DNA of 64,000 nucleotides from Streptomyces sp. CMB-StM0423 (GTDB lineage: Bacteria; Actinomycetota; Actinomycetes; Streptomycetales; Streptomycetaceae), in the NCBI RefSeq assembly GCF_002847285.1, contig NZ_CP025407.1, forward strand, positions 7,009,001 to 7,073,000, in the 5' to 3' direction. Position numbers and translations under genes: made by a program. Numbering within the stretch: the stretch's first letter is position 1; each line of letters begins with the position of its first letter. Below, one piece after another: positions 8,596-16,800 of this stretch. Under the pieces are notes generated by a model. That model searched no databases and was not told where the DNA came from. It saw only the letters and a list, made by a program, of their open reading frames with translations.

Positions 8596-9519
8596 TCAGC
8601 CGCGCAGCGTCGTCAGCAGCCGCTCCAGCGAGCCGCCGAGTCCCCACTGCTTCGCGAGCGCCGCCAGCCGCTCCGGGTCCCGCGGCGTCCGCGGCAGCTC
8701 CGGGTCGTACGCCGGCAGCGGCACGTCTGCCGCGACCCGCACCACCTTCGGCGCCACCTCGACGTACGGCCGCGCCTCGGCCAGCCGGCGCCGCTGCGCC
8801 GGGGTGAGTTGCGAGGCGGGGTCGTCGACGGCGGCCATGATGCCGGCGAGGTCTCCGTACGCGTCGAGGAGCTTGGCCGCGGTCTTCTCACCGATGCCGG
8901 GCACGCCCGGCAGGCCGTCGCTGGGGTCGCCGCGCAGCAGGGCGAGGTCGGCGTAGCCGGAGCCGTCCACGCCGTACTTCTCGCGCAGGGCCGCGCCGTC
9001 CATGACGGTGGCGTTGCCGACGCCCTTGACGGGGTATACCACTCGTACCCCCCGGGCGTCGTCGACGAGTTGGAAGAGGTCGCGGTCGCCGGTGACGATG
9101 TCCACGGGTCCGGCCGCCCGCGCGGTCAGGGTGCCGATCACGTCGTCCGCCTCGTACGGGGCCACGCCCACCCGTGCGATGCCGAGGGCGTCGAGCACCT
9201 CCTCGATGACCGGCACCTGCGGCGACAGCGTGTCCGGCACCACCTCCTCGTCCGCCTCCTCCCCGGGGTGCTCCTCGGCGACCCGGTGCGCCTTGTACGA
9301 GGGGATGAGATCCACCCGCCACTGCGGCCGCCAGTCGGCGTCCATGCAGGCCACGAGGTCGTCCGGGCGGTAGTCGGCGACGAGCCGGGAGATGAAGTCG
9401 AGCAGCCCCCGCACGGCGTTCACGGGGGTGCCGTCGGGGGCCGTGACCGATTCCGGTACGCCGAAGTACGCGCGGAAGTAGAGGCTGGCCGAGTCGAGCA
9501 GCATCAGGCGTCGGGTCAT
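8596..9519 (-). CDS. 5'-3' exonuclease, flap-endonuclease family
   Basis: 307 residues. The protein matches the stand-alone counterpart of the DNA polymerase I N-terminal exonuclease. It shows the N-terminal LLDSASLYFRAYFGVP, the metal-binding acidic cluster (ACMDADWRPQWR, then YEADDVIGTL and VTGDRDLFQLV) and a helix-hairpin-helix (LPGVPGIGEKTAAKLLD) for DNA binding. By family it removes 5' flaps or RNA primers in replication and repair. It is the first gene on the minus strand here, upstream of but separated from the iron-regulated flavoprotein by its iron box, so the two are probably separate units. Confidence 0.93.
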   Translation of the reverse strand: MTRRLMLLDSASLYFRAYFGVPESVTAPDGTPVNAVRGLLDFISRLVADYRPDDLVACMDADWRPQWRVDLIPSYKAHRVAEEHPGEEADEEVVPDTLSPQVPVIEEVLDALGIARVGVAPYEADDVIGTLTARAAGPVDIVTGDRDLFQLVDDARGVRVVYPVKGVGNATVMDGAALREKYGVDGSGYADLALLRGDPSDGLPGVPGIGEKTAAKLLDAYGDLAGIMAAVDDPASQLTPAQRRRLAEARPYVEVAPKVVRVAADVPLPAYDPELPRTPRDPERLAALAKQWGLGGSLERLLTTLRG

Positions 9520-9570
9520 CCCCTGATGATGCCGTATGCACCGCGACCAAACGCGATCGAGATGTGAACT

Positions 9571-9608
9571 GGATCACGCAATGGTTTGGACATCGTGATC
9601 CTGGGCAG
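9571..9608 (+). promoter_or_regulatory. inverted repeat and possible SigB-like promoter upstream of the osmolyte transporter
   Basis: GGATCACG (9571-9578) and CGTGATCC (9594-9601) form a perfect 8-bp inverted repeat with a 15-base spacer, suitable as a dimeric regulator site. Overlapping it, GTTT (9584-9587), 15 bp, GGGCAG (9603-9608) partially fits the Streptomyces stress-sigma (SigB-type) pattern GTTT-N14-16-GGGTAT. An osmotic-stress promoter would suit the gene downstream; the -10 match is imperfect. Confidence 0.4.
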
Positions 9609-9616
9609 CGGCCGAA

Positions 9617-9717
9617 GTGGAGTGAACCGATGGTCTATACACGGACAATTCGGTAAGCAACCGGGCAGAACCCGCGTCACTCCACGACCTGCCGACGGGG
9701 GAGGCAGGTCGATTTTT
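9617..9717 (+). ncRNA. structured 5' leader with attenuator-like hairpin before the opuA-type genes
   Basis: GTGGAGTG (9617-9624) pairs with CACTCCAC (9678-9685), enclosing two small helices (ACCGA 9626-9630 with TCGGT 9650-9654; CGGG 9662-9665 with CCCG 9671-9674). Directly abutting is a 9-bp hairpin (9685-9693 with 9703-9711) followed by A and five T (9713-9717), an intrinsic-terminator layout placed 22 bases before the start codon. The aptamer-like domain followed by a terminator suggests riboswitch-type or attenuation control. I do not recognise a known riboswitch class. Confidence 0.45.
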
Positions 9718-9739
9718 CCGTTCGAAGCGTGAGGTGTAT

Positions 9740-10810
9740 GTGAGCAGGCTCCAGGCGGAGCACCTGTACAAGGTGTTCGGTAAACGGCCAGAAGACGCGG
9801 TCGCGAGGCTAGAAGCCGGCGAAGACCGTGAGAAACTTCGCAAGAAGGGCACGACCGCGGCGGTGGTGGACGCCTCCTTCACCGTCGAGTCGGGCGAGAT
9901 ATTCGTGGTCATGGGCCTCTCCGGGTCCGGCAAGTCCACGTTGCTGCGCATGCTCAACGGGCTGCTCGACGCCACGTCCGGCCGGGTGCTCTTCGACGGC
10001 CAGGACCTGACGTCGCTGACCGACCGCGACCTGCGCGAGGTGCGTTCCACGAAGATCAGCATGGTCTTCCAGCACTTCGCGCTCTTCCCGCACCGCAGCG
10101 TCCTGGAGAACGCCGCGTACGGCCTCGAAGTCCAGGGCATACCCCGGGCGGAGCGCGAGCAGCGCGCCACCGAGGCCCTGGAACTGACCGGCCTGAAGGG
10201 CTGGGAGCACCACTGGCCCGACGAGCTGTCCGGCGGCATGAAGCAGCGCGTGGGCCTGGCCCGCGCCCTGGCCACCGACGCCGACCTGCTGCTCATGGAC
10301 GAGTCCTTCAGCGCGCTCGACCCGCTGATCCGGCGGGACATGCAGGACCAGCTCATCGAGCTGCAGTCCAAGCTGAAGAAGACCATCGTCTTCATCACCC
10401 ACGACCTCAACGAGGCCATGCGCCTGGGCGACCGCATCGCCGTCATGCGCGACGGCCGCATCGTCCAGATAGGCAGCCCCGAGGACATCCTCGTCAGGCC
10501 CGCGGACGACTACGTACGCCGCTTCGTCGAGGATGTCGACCGCACCCGGGTGCTCACCGCCGGATCCATCATGGAGGAGCCGGAGGACGGCCTCTCCCCG
10601 AAGGAACTGCGCGCCGCCGCGCCCGTCAGCGTCACCGAGGACACCCCCGTCGCCGAGCTGTTCGGCCCGTTCGCGACCGGCGACGACGCCGTGGGCGTCA
10701 CCGACGCCGACGGCGACCTGGTCGGCCTCGTGGAGCGCGGCCGGCTGCTGTCCATCCTGGGCGACCAGGCAGGCGACGACGAGGGCGAGAAGGTGACCGC
10801 AGGTGCCTGA
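9740..10810 (+). CDS. glycine betaine/proline-type ABC transporter ATP-binding protein
   Basis: 356 residues from GTG 9740, which has GTGAGG about six bases upstream; a GTG two codons earlier (9734) lacks SD spacing. The start fits ProV/OpuAA proteins (SRLQAEHLYKVFGKRPEDA). Walker A is GLSGSGKST, the signature is LSGGMKQRVGLARAL, Walker B is LLLMDESFSALDP and the switch is FITHDLNEAM. The C-terminal ~90 residues resemble the CBS-type regulatory region of ProV/OpuAA that senses ionic strength. It powers osmoprotectant uptake with the downstream permease-receptor fusion, which it overlaps by eight bases. Confidence 0.92.
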   Translation: MSRLQAEHLYKVFGKRPEDAVARLEAGEDREKLRKKGTTAAVVDASFTVESGEIFVVMGLSGSGKSTLLRMLNGLLDATSGRVLFDGQDLTSLTDRDLREVRSTKISMVFQHFALFPHRSVLENAAYGLEVQGIPRAEREQRATEALELTGLKGWEHHWPDELSGGMKQRVGLARALATDADLLLMDESFSALDPLIRRDMQDQLIELQSKLKKTIVFITHDLNEAMRLGDRIAVMRDGRIVQIGSPEDILVRPADDYVRRFVEDVDRTRVLTAGSIMEEPEDGLSPKELRAAAPVSVTEDTPVAELFGPFATGDDAVGVTDADGDLVGLVERGRLLSILGDQAGDDEGEKVTAGA

Positions 10811-13436
10811 GATCGACTTCGGGTCCCGGGTCGAGTCGGTCGTCGACTGGCTCAAGGACCACCTGGGCTGGCTCTTCGACTTCATCGACACGGTCCTCTC
10901 CGGCATGTACGACGGCGTCAACGCCGTCCTCGACGCGCCGGAACCGCTCGTCATGGCGGGCATCTTCGCCGTGATCGCCTTCTGGCTGCGCGGCCCGCTG
11001 CCCGCGGTGCTCGCCTTCGCCGGATTCGCCGTCGTCGACTCGGTGCAACTGTGGCCCGAGGCCATGGAAACCCTGTCGATGGTGCTGGTCGCCACCGCGA
11101 TCACCGTGGTGATCGCCGTGCCGCTGGGCATCTGGGCGGCCCGCAACAAGGTCGTCAGCACCGCCATCAGGCCGATGCTCGACTTCATGCAGACGATGCC
11201 CGCCTTCGTCTATCTGATCCCGGGCGTCATCTTCTTCTCCATCGGCATCACCCCCGGCATCATCGCGACCATCGTGTTCGCCATGCCGCCGGGCGTGCGC
11301 ATGACCGAGCTGGGCATCCGGCAGGTCGACTCGGAACTGGTCGAGGCCGCCGAGGCGTTCGGCACCAAGCCCGCCGACACGCTGCGCCGCGTGCAACTGC
11401 CGCTGGCGCTGCCGACGATCATGGCGGGCGTCAACCAGGTCATCATGCTCGCGCTGTCCATGGTCGTCATCGCCGGCATGGTCGGCGGCGGCGGCCTCGG
11501 CGAGGTCGTCTACAACGCCGTCACCCGCGTCGCCATCGGCACCGGCTTCGAGAGCGGCCTGGTCGTCGTCATCCTCGCCATGTACCTGGACCGGATGACC
11601 AGCGCGCTCAACCAGCGCGTCTCGCCGCTCGGCCGGCGCGCGCTCGCCAAGACCGCGGCCGCGGTCGACCGGTGGAAGTTCCTGCACTACAAGCCCACCA
11701 CCGCGATCGCCACCGTCGGCATCGTCGTGCTGGCGCTGCTCGCCGGCGGCCTGAACCTGGCCGACTCCGACGACGACGGGGGCACCCCGCAGGCCGCCGC
11801 CGCGTCCACCGACGTCGGCCAGGGCCGGCAGATCGACATCGGCTACATCCCGTGGGACGAGGGCATCGCCTCCACCTTCCTGTGGCAGGAGGTGCTGGAG
11901 CAGCGGGGCTTCAAGGCGGAGGCCAAGCAGCTCGACCCGGGCCCGCTCTTCACCGCCGTCTCCGAGGGCCAGGTCGACTTCCAGACCGACGCCTGGCTGC
12001 CCGTGACCCACGAGCAGTACTGGGAGAAGTTCGGCGACAAGATGGAGGACATGGGCTCCTGGTACGGGCCCACGACGCTGGAGCTGTCCGTCCCGTCGTA
12101 CATGAAGGACATCAAGTCCCTGGAGGATCTGAAGGATCACAAGGGCGAGTTCGACGGGAAGATCATCGGCATCGAGGCCAGCGCCGGCATGATGGGCATC
12201 CTGAAGGACAAGGTCGTCAACGAGTACGGGCTTGAGGACTGGGAGGTCGTCTCCTCGTCCACCTCCTCGATGCTCGCGGAGCTGGAGCGCGCGTACCAGG
12301 CCGAGGAGCCGGTGGTCGTCACGCTGTGGTCGCCGCACTGGGCGTACAGCAAGTACGACATGACCAAGCTGGCGGACCCGAAGAAGGCATGGGGCTCCGG
12401 TGACGACGTGCACACCACCGCGCGCAAGGGCTTCGCGAAGGACGAGCCCGTCGTCGCCGAGTGGCTGCGCGACTTCACCATGAAGGAGAAGGAGCTCACC
12501 AGCCTGGAGGAGATGATCGTCGACGCCGGGGAGGGCAACGAGCAGCAGGCCGTCCGCGACTGGCTGGAGCAGAACGAGGGCTACGTCGACAAGATGGCCC
12601 CGCTCCCCGACGGCGGCAGCGGCGGCGGCACCCAGGGCAAGGACGCGGGCAAGACCGTGAACCTCGGCTACTTCCCGTGGGACGAGGCCATCGCGTCCAC
12701 GTACCTGTGGCAGAACGTGCTGGAGGACCGCGGCTACAAGACCAACGTCAAGCAGCTCGACCCCGGCCCGCTCTACACCGCGCTCGCCGAAGGCCAGATG
12801 GACGTGCAGTTCGACGCCTGGCTACCGGTGACGCACGAGCAGTACTGGGAGAGATTCGGCGACGACCTCACCGACATCGGCTCCTGGTACGGGCCGACCA
12901 CGCTGGAGCTGTCCGTCCCGTCGTACATGAAGGACATCAAGTCCCTGGAGGATCTGAAGGATCACAAGGGCCAGTTCGACGGGAAGATCATCGGCATCGA
13001 GGCCAGCGCCGGCATGATGGGGATCCTCCAGGACAAGGTCGTCAACGAGTACGGGCTTGAGGACTGGGAGGTCGTCTCCTCGTCCACCTCCTCGATGCTG
13101 GCCGAGCTGGAGCGGGCGTACGACAAGAAGGAGCCCATCGTCGTCACGCTCTGGTCGCCGCACTGGGCCTACGGCAAGTGGGACCTGACCAAGCTGGAGG
13201 ACCCCAAGAAGGCATGGGGCGAGGGCGACGACATCCACACCGTGGCCAAGAAGGACTTCGCCGAGGACTTCCCGGAGTTCAACGAGTGGCTGAAGGACTT
13301 CAAGCTCTCCGAGGAGGAGCTGTCCTCGCTGGAGGTCGAGATCCAGAACGGCGGTGACGGCAAGGAGAAGGAGTCCGCCCGCAAGTGGCTGGACGACCAC
13401 CCCGAGGTCATCGACAGGATCGCACCGGTCTCCTGA
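10803..13436 (+). CDS. osmoprotectant ABC transporter: permease fused to two tandem betaine-binding domains
   Basis: 877 residues from GTG 10803. Residues about 20-285 are a ProW/OpuAB permease (EAA loop near ELGIRQVDSELVEAAEAFGT). One more transmembrane helix near 297-318 leads to an extracytoplasmic binding domain (about 340-605), a glycine-rich linker (GGSGGGTQG) and a second binding domain (about 615-877). Both domains keep the aromatic residues expected for quaternary-ammonium cages (DAWLPVTHEQYW, GSWYGPT, LWSPHWAY). Family role: uptake of glycine betaine or similar compatible solutes under hyperosmotic stress. Permease-receptor fusions are known (Lactococcus OpuA); two receptors per subunit would give four per dimeric transporter. 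The receptor halves share a nearly identical DNA block. A strong terminator follows. Confidence 0.92.
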   Translation: MPEIDFGSRVESVVDWLKDHLGWLFDFIDTVLSGMYDGVNAVLDAPEPLVMAGIFAVIAFWLRGPLPAVLAFAGFAVVDSVQLWPEAMETLSMVLVATAITVVIAVPLGIWAARNKVVSTAIRPMLDFMQTMPAFVYLIPGVIFFSIGITPGIIATIVFAMPPGVRMTELGIRQVDSELVEAAEAFGTKPADTLRRVQLPLALPTIMAGVNQVIMLALSMVVIAGMVGGGGLGEVVYNAVTRVAIGTGFESGLVVVILAMYLDRMTSALNQRVSPLGRRALAKTAAAVDRWKFLHYKPTTAIATVGIVVLALLAGGLNLADSDDDGGTPQAAAASTDVGQGRQIDIGYIPWDEGIASTFLWQEVLEQRGFKAEAKQLDPGPLFTAVSEGQVDFQTDAWLPVTHEQYWEKFGDKMEDMGSWYGPTTLELSVPSYMKDIKSLEDLKDHKGEFDGKIIGIEASAGMMGILKDKVVNEYGLEDWEVVSSSTSSMLAELERAYQAEEPVVVTLWSPHWAYSKYDMTKLADPKKAWGSGDDVHTTARKGFAKDEPVVAEWLRDFTMKEKELTSLEEMIVDAGEGNEQQAVRDWLEQNEGYVDKMAPLPDGGSGGGTQGKDAGKTVNLGYFPWDEAIASTYLWQNVLEDRGYKTNVKQLDPGPLYTALAEGQMDVQFDAWLPVTHEQYWERFGDDLTDIGSWYGPTTLELSVPSYMKDIKSLEDLKDHKGQFDGKIIGIEASAGMMGILQDKVVNEYGLEDWEVVSSSTSSMLAELERAYDKKEPIVVTLWSPHWAYGKWDLTKLEDPKKAWGEGDDIHTVAKKDFAEDFPEFNEWLKDFKLSEEELSSLEVEIQNGGDGKEKESARKWLDDHPEVIDRIAPVS
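12054..12272 (+). repeat. copy 1 of near-identical direct repeat in the osmolyte-binding domains
   Basis: This 219-bp block recurs 825 bp (275 codons) downstream with about six mismatches, including exact runs of roughly 72, 49 and 70 bp. The flanking parts of the two domains are far more diverged. It encodes the GSWYGPTTLELSVPSYMKD...SSSTSSML segment. Confidence 0.9.
12879..13097 (+). repeat. copy 2 of near-identical direct repeat in the osmolyte-binding domains
   Basis: Partner of the block at 12054-12272, at a constant offset of 825 bp. Synonymous choices, including the uncommon CTT leucine codon in GGGCTTGAG, are shared, which points to recent gene conversion or recombination rather than selection on protein sequence alone. 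Confidence 0.9.
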
Positions 13437-13450
13437 CCGGCGGCACACTC

Positions 13451-13500
13451 CGGGCGCCTCGTCGTCCCCCTGCGCGGGGGCGGCGGGGCGCCCGCCTTTT
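13451..13500 (+). terminator. intrinsic terminator of the osmolyte transporter operon
   Basis: CGGGCGCC (13451-13458) pairs with GGCGCCCG (13487-13494), with a further CCCCC/GGGGG stem inside, followed by CC and TTTT (13497-13500). It begins 14 bases after the stop codon. Confidence 0.88.
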
Positions 13501-13535
13501 GCCCGCCTCCGCCTGCCTCTGCCTGCCTGCGCTTC

Positions 13536-14255
13536 CTACGCCGCGCGCAGCGCCGCGCCCAGCACGCCGGGCGCTTCGGCCAGCGACGGCCCGTACCACG
13601 TCAGATGCCGCCCGCTCACCGGCGCCGCCGCCATCGCCGGGAACGCCTCCGGGCCGTCGTCCGCCCCGAACGCGTACGGTTCGTCGGGCAGCACCACCAG
13701 CTCCGCGCCGCTCTCGTGCAGCTCCGCGAGCGGCACCCGCGGATACCGCTCCGCGTGCGCCGCGTACACGTTCGCCACCCCCAGCCGCGCCAGCAGGTCC
13801 CCGGCGAACGTCTCCCGGCCCAGCACCATCCACGGCCGCCGCCACACGGGCACCACCGCCCGCCGCCGTGACTCCGGCCGTACGTCCCGCCAGGCCGCCT
13901 CCGCGGCGGCCAGCCACTCCGGCCGCGCCGCGGTCCCGCACGCCGTCAGCACCCGCGCCAGCTCCGCGAACGCCTGCTCCAGCGTGCGGACTTCGGTGAC
14001 CAGCACCTCAAGCCCCGCCGCCCGCAGCGCGGCGAGGTCCGGCTCCCGGTTCTCCTCCTCGTTCGCGACGACCAGGTCGGGCGCCAGTGCGACGATCCGC
14101 CCGACGTCCGGGTTCTTCGTCCCCCGTACCCGTACGACGTCGAGCCCGGCCGGGTGGGTGCACCAGTCGGTGGCGCCGACGAGGGCGCCGGGCGCCGAGA
14201 CGGCGACCGCCTCGGTCAGCGACGGAACCAGGGACACCACACGCCTGCCTGCCAT
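13536..14255 (-). CDS. BtuF-like helical-backbone metal receptor, no signal peptide
   Basis: 239 residues. It shows the periplasmic-binding-protein fold of the cobalamin/iron-siderophore receptor class: an N-terminal lobe (VVSLVPSLTEAVAV, then ALAPDLVVANEEENREPDLAALRAAG), a long connecting helix and a C-terminal lobe (WMVLGRETFAGDLLARLGV). There is no signal peptide or lipobox, so unlike true BtuF it should be cytoplasmic; this soluble subgroup is common in actinobacteria and its role is unclear. TAGCCT (14267-14262, read on the minus strand) six bases before the ATG suggests a leaderless transcript. It lies 24 bp downstream of the TDT transporter gene. Confidence 0.8.
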   Translation of the reverse strand: MAGRRVVSLVPSLTEAVAVSAPGALVGATDWCTHPAGLDVVRVRGTKNPDVGRIVALAPDLVVANEEENREPDLAALRAAGLEVLVTEVRTLEQAFAELARVLTACGTAARPEWLAAAEAAWRDVRPESRRRAVVPVWRRPWMVLGRETFAGDLLARLGVANVYAAHAERYPRVPLAELHESGAELVVLPDEPYAFGADDGPEAFPAMAAAPVSGRHLTWYGPSLAEAPGVLGAALRAA

Positions 14256-14261
14256 GTCCTC

Positions 14262-14267
14262 AGGCTA
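14262..14267 (-). promoter_or_regulatory. candidate -10 element of a leaderless transcript
   Basis: On the minus strand TAGCCT is followed by six bases (GAGGAC) and the ATG of the BtuF-like gene. The GAGGA is too close to the ATG to act as an SD. Confidence 0.4.
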
Positions 14268-14279
14268 CGGGGACGGCCG

Positions 14280-15362
14280 TCAGCGGGCCGGGGCCGCGAG
14301 GAGGTCGCCGCGGGCCACCGCCGCCGCCGTACGGACCGCGGCCGTCAGCCAGGCCGCGACCAGGAACCCGTACAACAGCACGCAAAGCCCGCGGAACGCC
14401 GCGAGCCCGGTATGCTCCGCCAGGCTCGCCGCGCCCGTCACGCACGTGCCCACCGGGAACGTGAACGCCCACCACGTCAGCGCGAACGGCATGCCGCGCC
14501 GCGCGGCCCGTACGACCAGCGCCCCCGCCACCGCCAGCCACAGCAGCGCGAAGCCCAGCACCGGCACCCCGTACAGCGCCGCGAACGCCCCCGGCACCGC
14601 CGCCGAGCCGTCCGCCAGCGCTCCCGCGGCCGTCGTCGACTGCCCGAGCGGGCCCAGCACGAGGAACAGCGCCGGGGTCAGCACGAGCGGCAGCGGCCCC
14701 CGCTCCACCAGCCGGGCGAACACCAGCGGCAGCATCAGCAGCGTCGCCAGCAGGCTCATCCCGAACATCGCGAAGCAGCCCAGCACCAGCGACTCCCGCC
14801 ACTGCCCCGGGGGCAGCCGCGGCGCCAGCGCCGGGCCCGTCGCGGCCGACACCATCGGGGCCACCACCGGCAGCAGCCACACGGGCGAGGCGTCGCCGGG
14901 GCGCACCCGGTGGCGTACGACCATCAGATACGGCACGGCCACGGCCGCCACCAGCCCCACCGCGGTACCCGCCACCCACAGCGCGGCGTGCACGGCGAAC
15001 GCGGCGTCGCCGCCCGTCACCCGCGCCCCCACGGCGGTCGTCGCGGCGCCGACCGCGAGCAGGGCCATCGACAGGCAGCCGTAGAACGGCGCGACCGCGG
15101 GATCGGCGAGGTGCTCGCGGGCGCGGTCGGCGTGCCGGGCCCAGTGCGCGGCGCGGGCGGCGAGCACCGCGGCGAGGAGGACGGCGGCCAGGGCCCAGAC
15201 GGGGACCAGCACGGCGGGCGGCAGGCCGACCGCGGCGCCGGCGGTGGCGACGATGGCGGTGCCCATGACGCCGGCGTACCAGTTGGGGCCGAGGTCGCGG
15301 GTCGAGAACCGGTGGCGGGCGCGGGCGGCGGGGCGGGGGCGTACGAGGGCGGTGGCGGCCAT
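14280..15362 (-). CDS. TDT-family (TehA/SLAC1-like) transporter
   Basis: 360 residues from ATG (15360-15362). About ten hydrophobic segments are visible, beginning with WYAGVMGTAIVATAGAAVGL; the N-terminal RFSTRDLGPNWYAGVMGTA matches tellurite-resistance/dicarboxylate transporters. Members carry C4-dicarboxylates, sulfite or anions; the substrate here is unknown. It is divergent from a LysR-type regulator across 70 bp that contain two palindromes, so the regulator probably controls it. The frame runs open much further upstream, but that stretch is antisense to the regulator and has no family similarity. Confidence 0.85.
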   Translation of the reverse strand: MAATALVRPRPAARARHRFSTRDLGPNWYAGVMGTAIVATAGAAVGLPPAVLVPVWALAAVLLAAVLAARAAHWARHADRAREHLADPAVAPFYGCLSMALLAVGAATTAVGARVTGGDAAFAVHAALWVAGTAVGLVAAVAVPYLMVVRHRVRPGDASPVWLLPVVAPMVSAATGPALAPRLPPGQWRESLVLGCFAMFGMSLLATLLMLPLVFARLVERGPLPLVLTPALFLVLGPLGQSTTAAGALADGSAAVPGAFAALYGVPVLGFALLWLAVAGALVVRAARRGMPFALTWWAFTFPVGTCVTGAASLAEHTGLAAFRGLCVLLYGFLVAAWLTAAVRTAAAVARGDLLAAPAR

Positions 15363-15401
15363 GGCTTCAGCCTTGCCCGGGTGGTGGGCGCCTGGTAGGG
15401 A

Positions 15402-15438
15402 CCGATCTTCTATCGGCTCATAAGCTGGGGTTATGAGC
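15402..15438. promoter_or_regulatory. divergent LysR/TDT control region with two palindromes and leaderless -10
   Basis: CCGAT-N5-ATCGG (15402-15416) is a perfect palindrome fitting a LysR-type site. Next to it GCTCATAA (15416-15423) and TTATGAGC (15431-15438) form an 8-bp inverted repeat spanning the regulator's start codon. TAAGCT (15421-15426) lies six bases before the ATG at 15433, the leaderless layout, so protein bound here would cover the -10 and the translation start. Confidence 0.6.
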
Positions 15439-16392
15439 GAGTACGAGGCCGCGGGCGACCCGGAGCCGTCGCTGGCCCGCCGGGTGCCGGACCTGGCGGC
15501 GCTGGAACTGCTGCTCGCCGTCGCGCGGCTGGGCAGCCTCGGGCGGGCGGCGAAGGCCCTCGGCGTGAGCCAGCCGGCGGCCAGCGCGCGCCTCCGGTCC
15601 ATGGAGCGGCAGCTCGGTGTGGCGCTCGTGCACCGCTCGCCCGCGGGTTCGCGGCTCACGGAGGCCGGGGGCGTGGTGACGGAGTGGGCCCGGCGGGTGG
15701 TGGAGGCGGCGGAGGCGTTCGACGCGGGCGCGGGGGCGCTGCGCGCGCGGCGGGACTCGCGGCTGCGGGTGGCGGCGAGCCTCACGGTCGCGGAGTACCT
15801 GCTGCCGGGGTGGCTGGTCGCGCTGCGCGCGGCGCGGCCGGAGACGGCGGTGTCGCTGCAGGCGGGAAACTCGGTGGCGGTGGCGTCGCAGGTCCGGTCC
15901 GGGGCGGCGGACCTGGGGTTCGTGGAGGGCTCGGGGGTGCCGTCGGGTCTGGACTGGGCGGTGATCGGGCACGACCGGCTGCTGGTGGTCGTGGCGCCGT
16001 CGCATCCGTGGGCGCGGCGCCGGCGGGGGCTGCCGCCGGGGGAGCTGGCGGGGGCGGCGCTGGTGCTGCGGGAGCAGGGCTCGGGCACGCGACAGGTGCT
16101 GGACGAGGCGCTGGGCCCGTACGGCGGGCTGGGAACGCCGCTGCTGGAGCTGGCGTCGACGACGGCGGTGAAGTCGGCTGCGGTCACGGGTGCGGGTCCT
16201 GCGGTGCTGTCGGAACTGGCGGTGGCGGACGAGGTGGCGACCCGCCGCCTGGTGTCGGTCGAGGTGGCGGACCTACCCCTGACCCGAGCCCTCCGCGCGG
16301 TCTGGCCTCGCGGCCAGCGCCCGACGGGCCCGGCGCGGGACCTGCTGTCCCTGACGAGAAGGGGTGAGCGTGCGGGTACGGGGGAGGGATGA
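15433..16392 (+). CDS. LysR-family transcriptional regulator
   Basis: 319 residues. The N-terminal winged helix-turn-helix is clear (about 22-85: LAALELLLAVARLGSLGRAA, then GVSQPAASARLRSMERQLGV). It is followed by a linker helix and a two-lobed effector-binding domain (from about residue 110). By family it is a tetrameric activator or repressor responding to a small metabolite. Divergent orientation to the TDT transporter suggests that gene is its target. The transcript appears leaderless. The last ~25 codons are C-rich and lead into the GC-repeat spacer. Confidence 0.92.
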   Translation: MSEYEAAGDPEPSLARRVPDLAALELLLAVARLGSLGRAAKALGVSQPAASARLRSMERQLGVALVHRSPAGSRLTEAGGVVTEWARRVVEAAEAFDAGAGALRARRDSRLRVAASLTVAEYLLPGWLVALRAARPETAVSLQAGNSVAVASQVRSGAADLGFVEGSGVPSGLDWAVIGHDRLLVVVAPSHPWARRRRGLPPGELAGAALVLREQGSGTRQVLDEALGPYGGLGTPLLELASTTAVKSAAVTGAGPAVLSELAVADEVATRRLVSVEVADLPLTRALRAVWPRGQRPTGPARDLLSLTRRGERAGTGEG

Positions 16393-16439
16393 GCGCCTGC
16401 CGGTTCCGTGGCGGGTGGGGATGACCCCGTCCCCGCCCC

Positions 16440-16735
16440 TTCCCGCTTCCTCAGGGCCCCGCCCCCGAGCCCCCGCCGGGGCCGCGCCCCGGACCCCCAG
16501 CGGGGCTGCGCCCCTGCACCCCGGGCCTGCGGCCCCAATACCTGCCTGTACGCCTCCGCGGAGCCGCTCCCGAGACCCCTGCGGGGCTCCGCCCCTGCAA
16601 CCCCCGGCCTGCGCTCCCAGCACCCGCCGCCGCGCCCCCGCGGGCTGCGCCCCTGCACCCGTCGCGCCTGCCTTCCCGGCACACGCCCCGCGCGCCCCTG
16701 CAAGGGGCTCCGTACCCCCTGCGGGTGAGGGATTT
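16440..16735. repeat. GC-rich spacer of short GGGGCTGCGCCCC-type palindromes
   Basis: The 408-bp gap between the LysR gene and the next gene is built of at least six short palindromes of the form GGGGCNNCGCCCC (for example GGGGCTGCGCCCC and GGGGCTCCGCCCC), joined by C-rich linkers. Open frames across it are proline-rich and show no domain. Such arrays probably act as transcription or decay barriers. A similar array lies at 48236-48715. TACCCT at 16742-16747 could be the -10 for the next gene. Confidence 0.7.
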
Positions 16736-16800
16736 CCGCGTTACCCTGCTTCCAACCTGTCTTGATCTTCGAGGCGTCGAGCGGACGCGGGGAGCGCGTG

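Noticed and set aside
9600..9740. c-di-AMP (ydaO) riboswitch before the osmolyte transporter
   Set aside because: The function would fit, but the element is shorter and I cannot align the conserved ydaO blocks. It is kept as an unclassified structured leader.
16393..16800. Small proline-rich genes in the GC-repeat spacer
   Set aside because: The frames consist of Pro/Arg/Ala repeats produced by the palindromes, in several frames at once, and have no SD or conserved motif.
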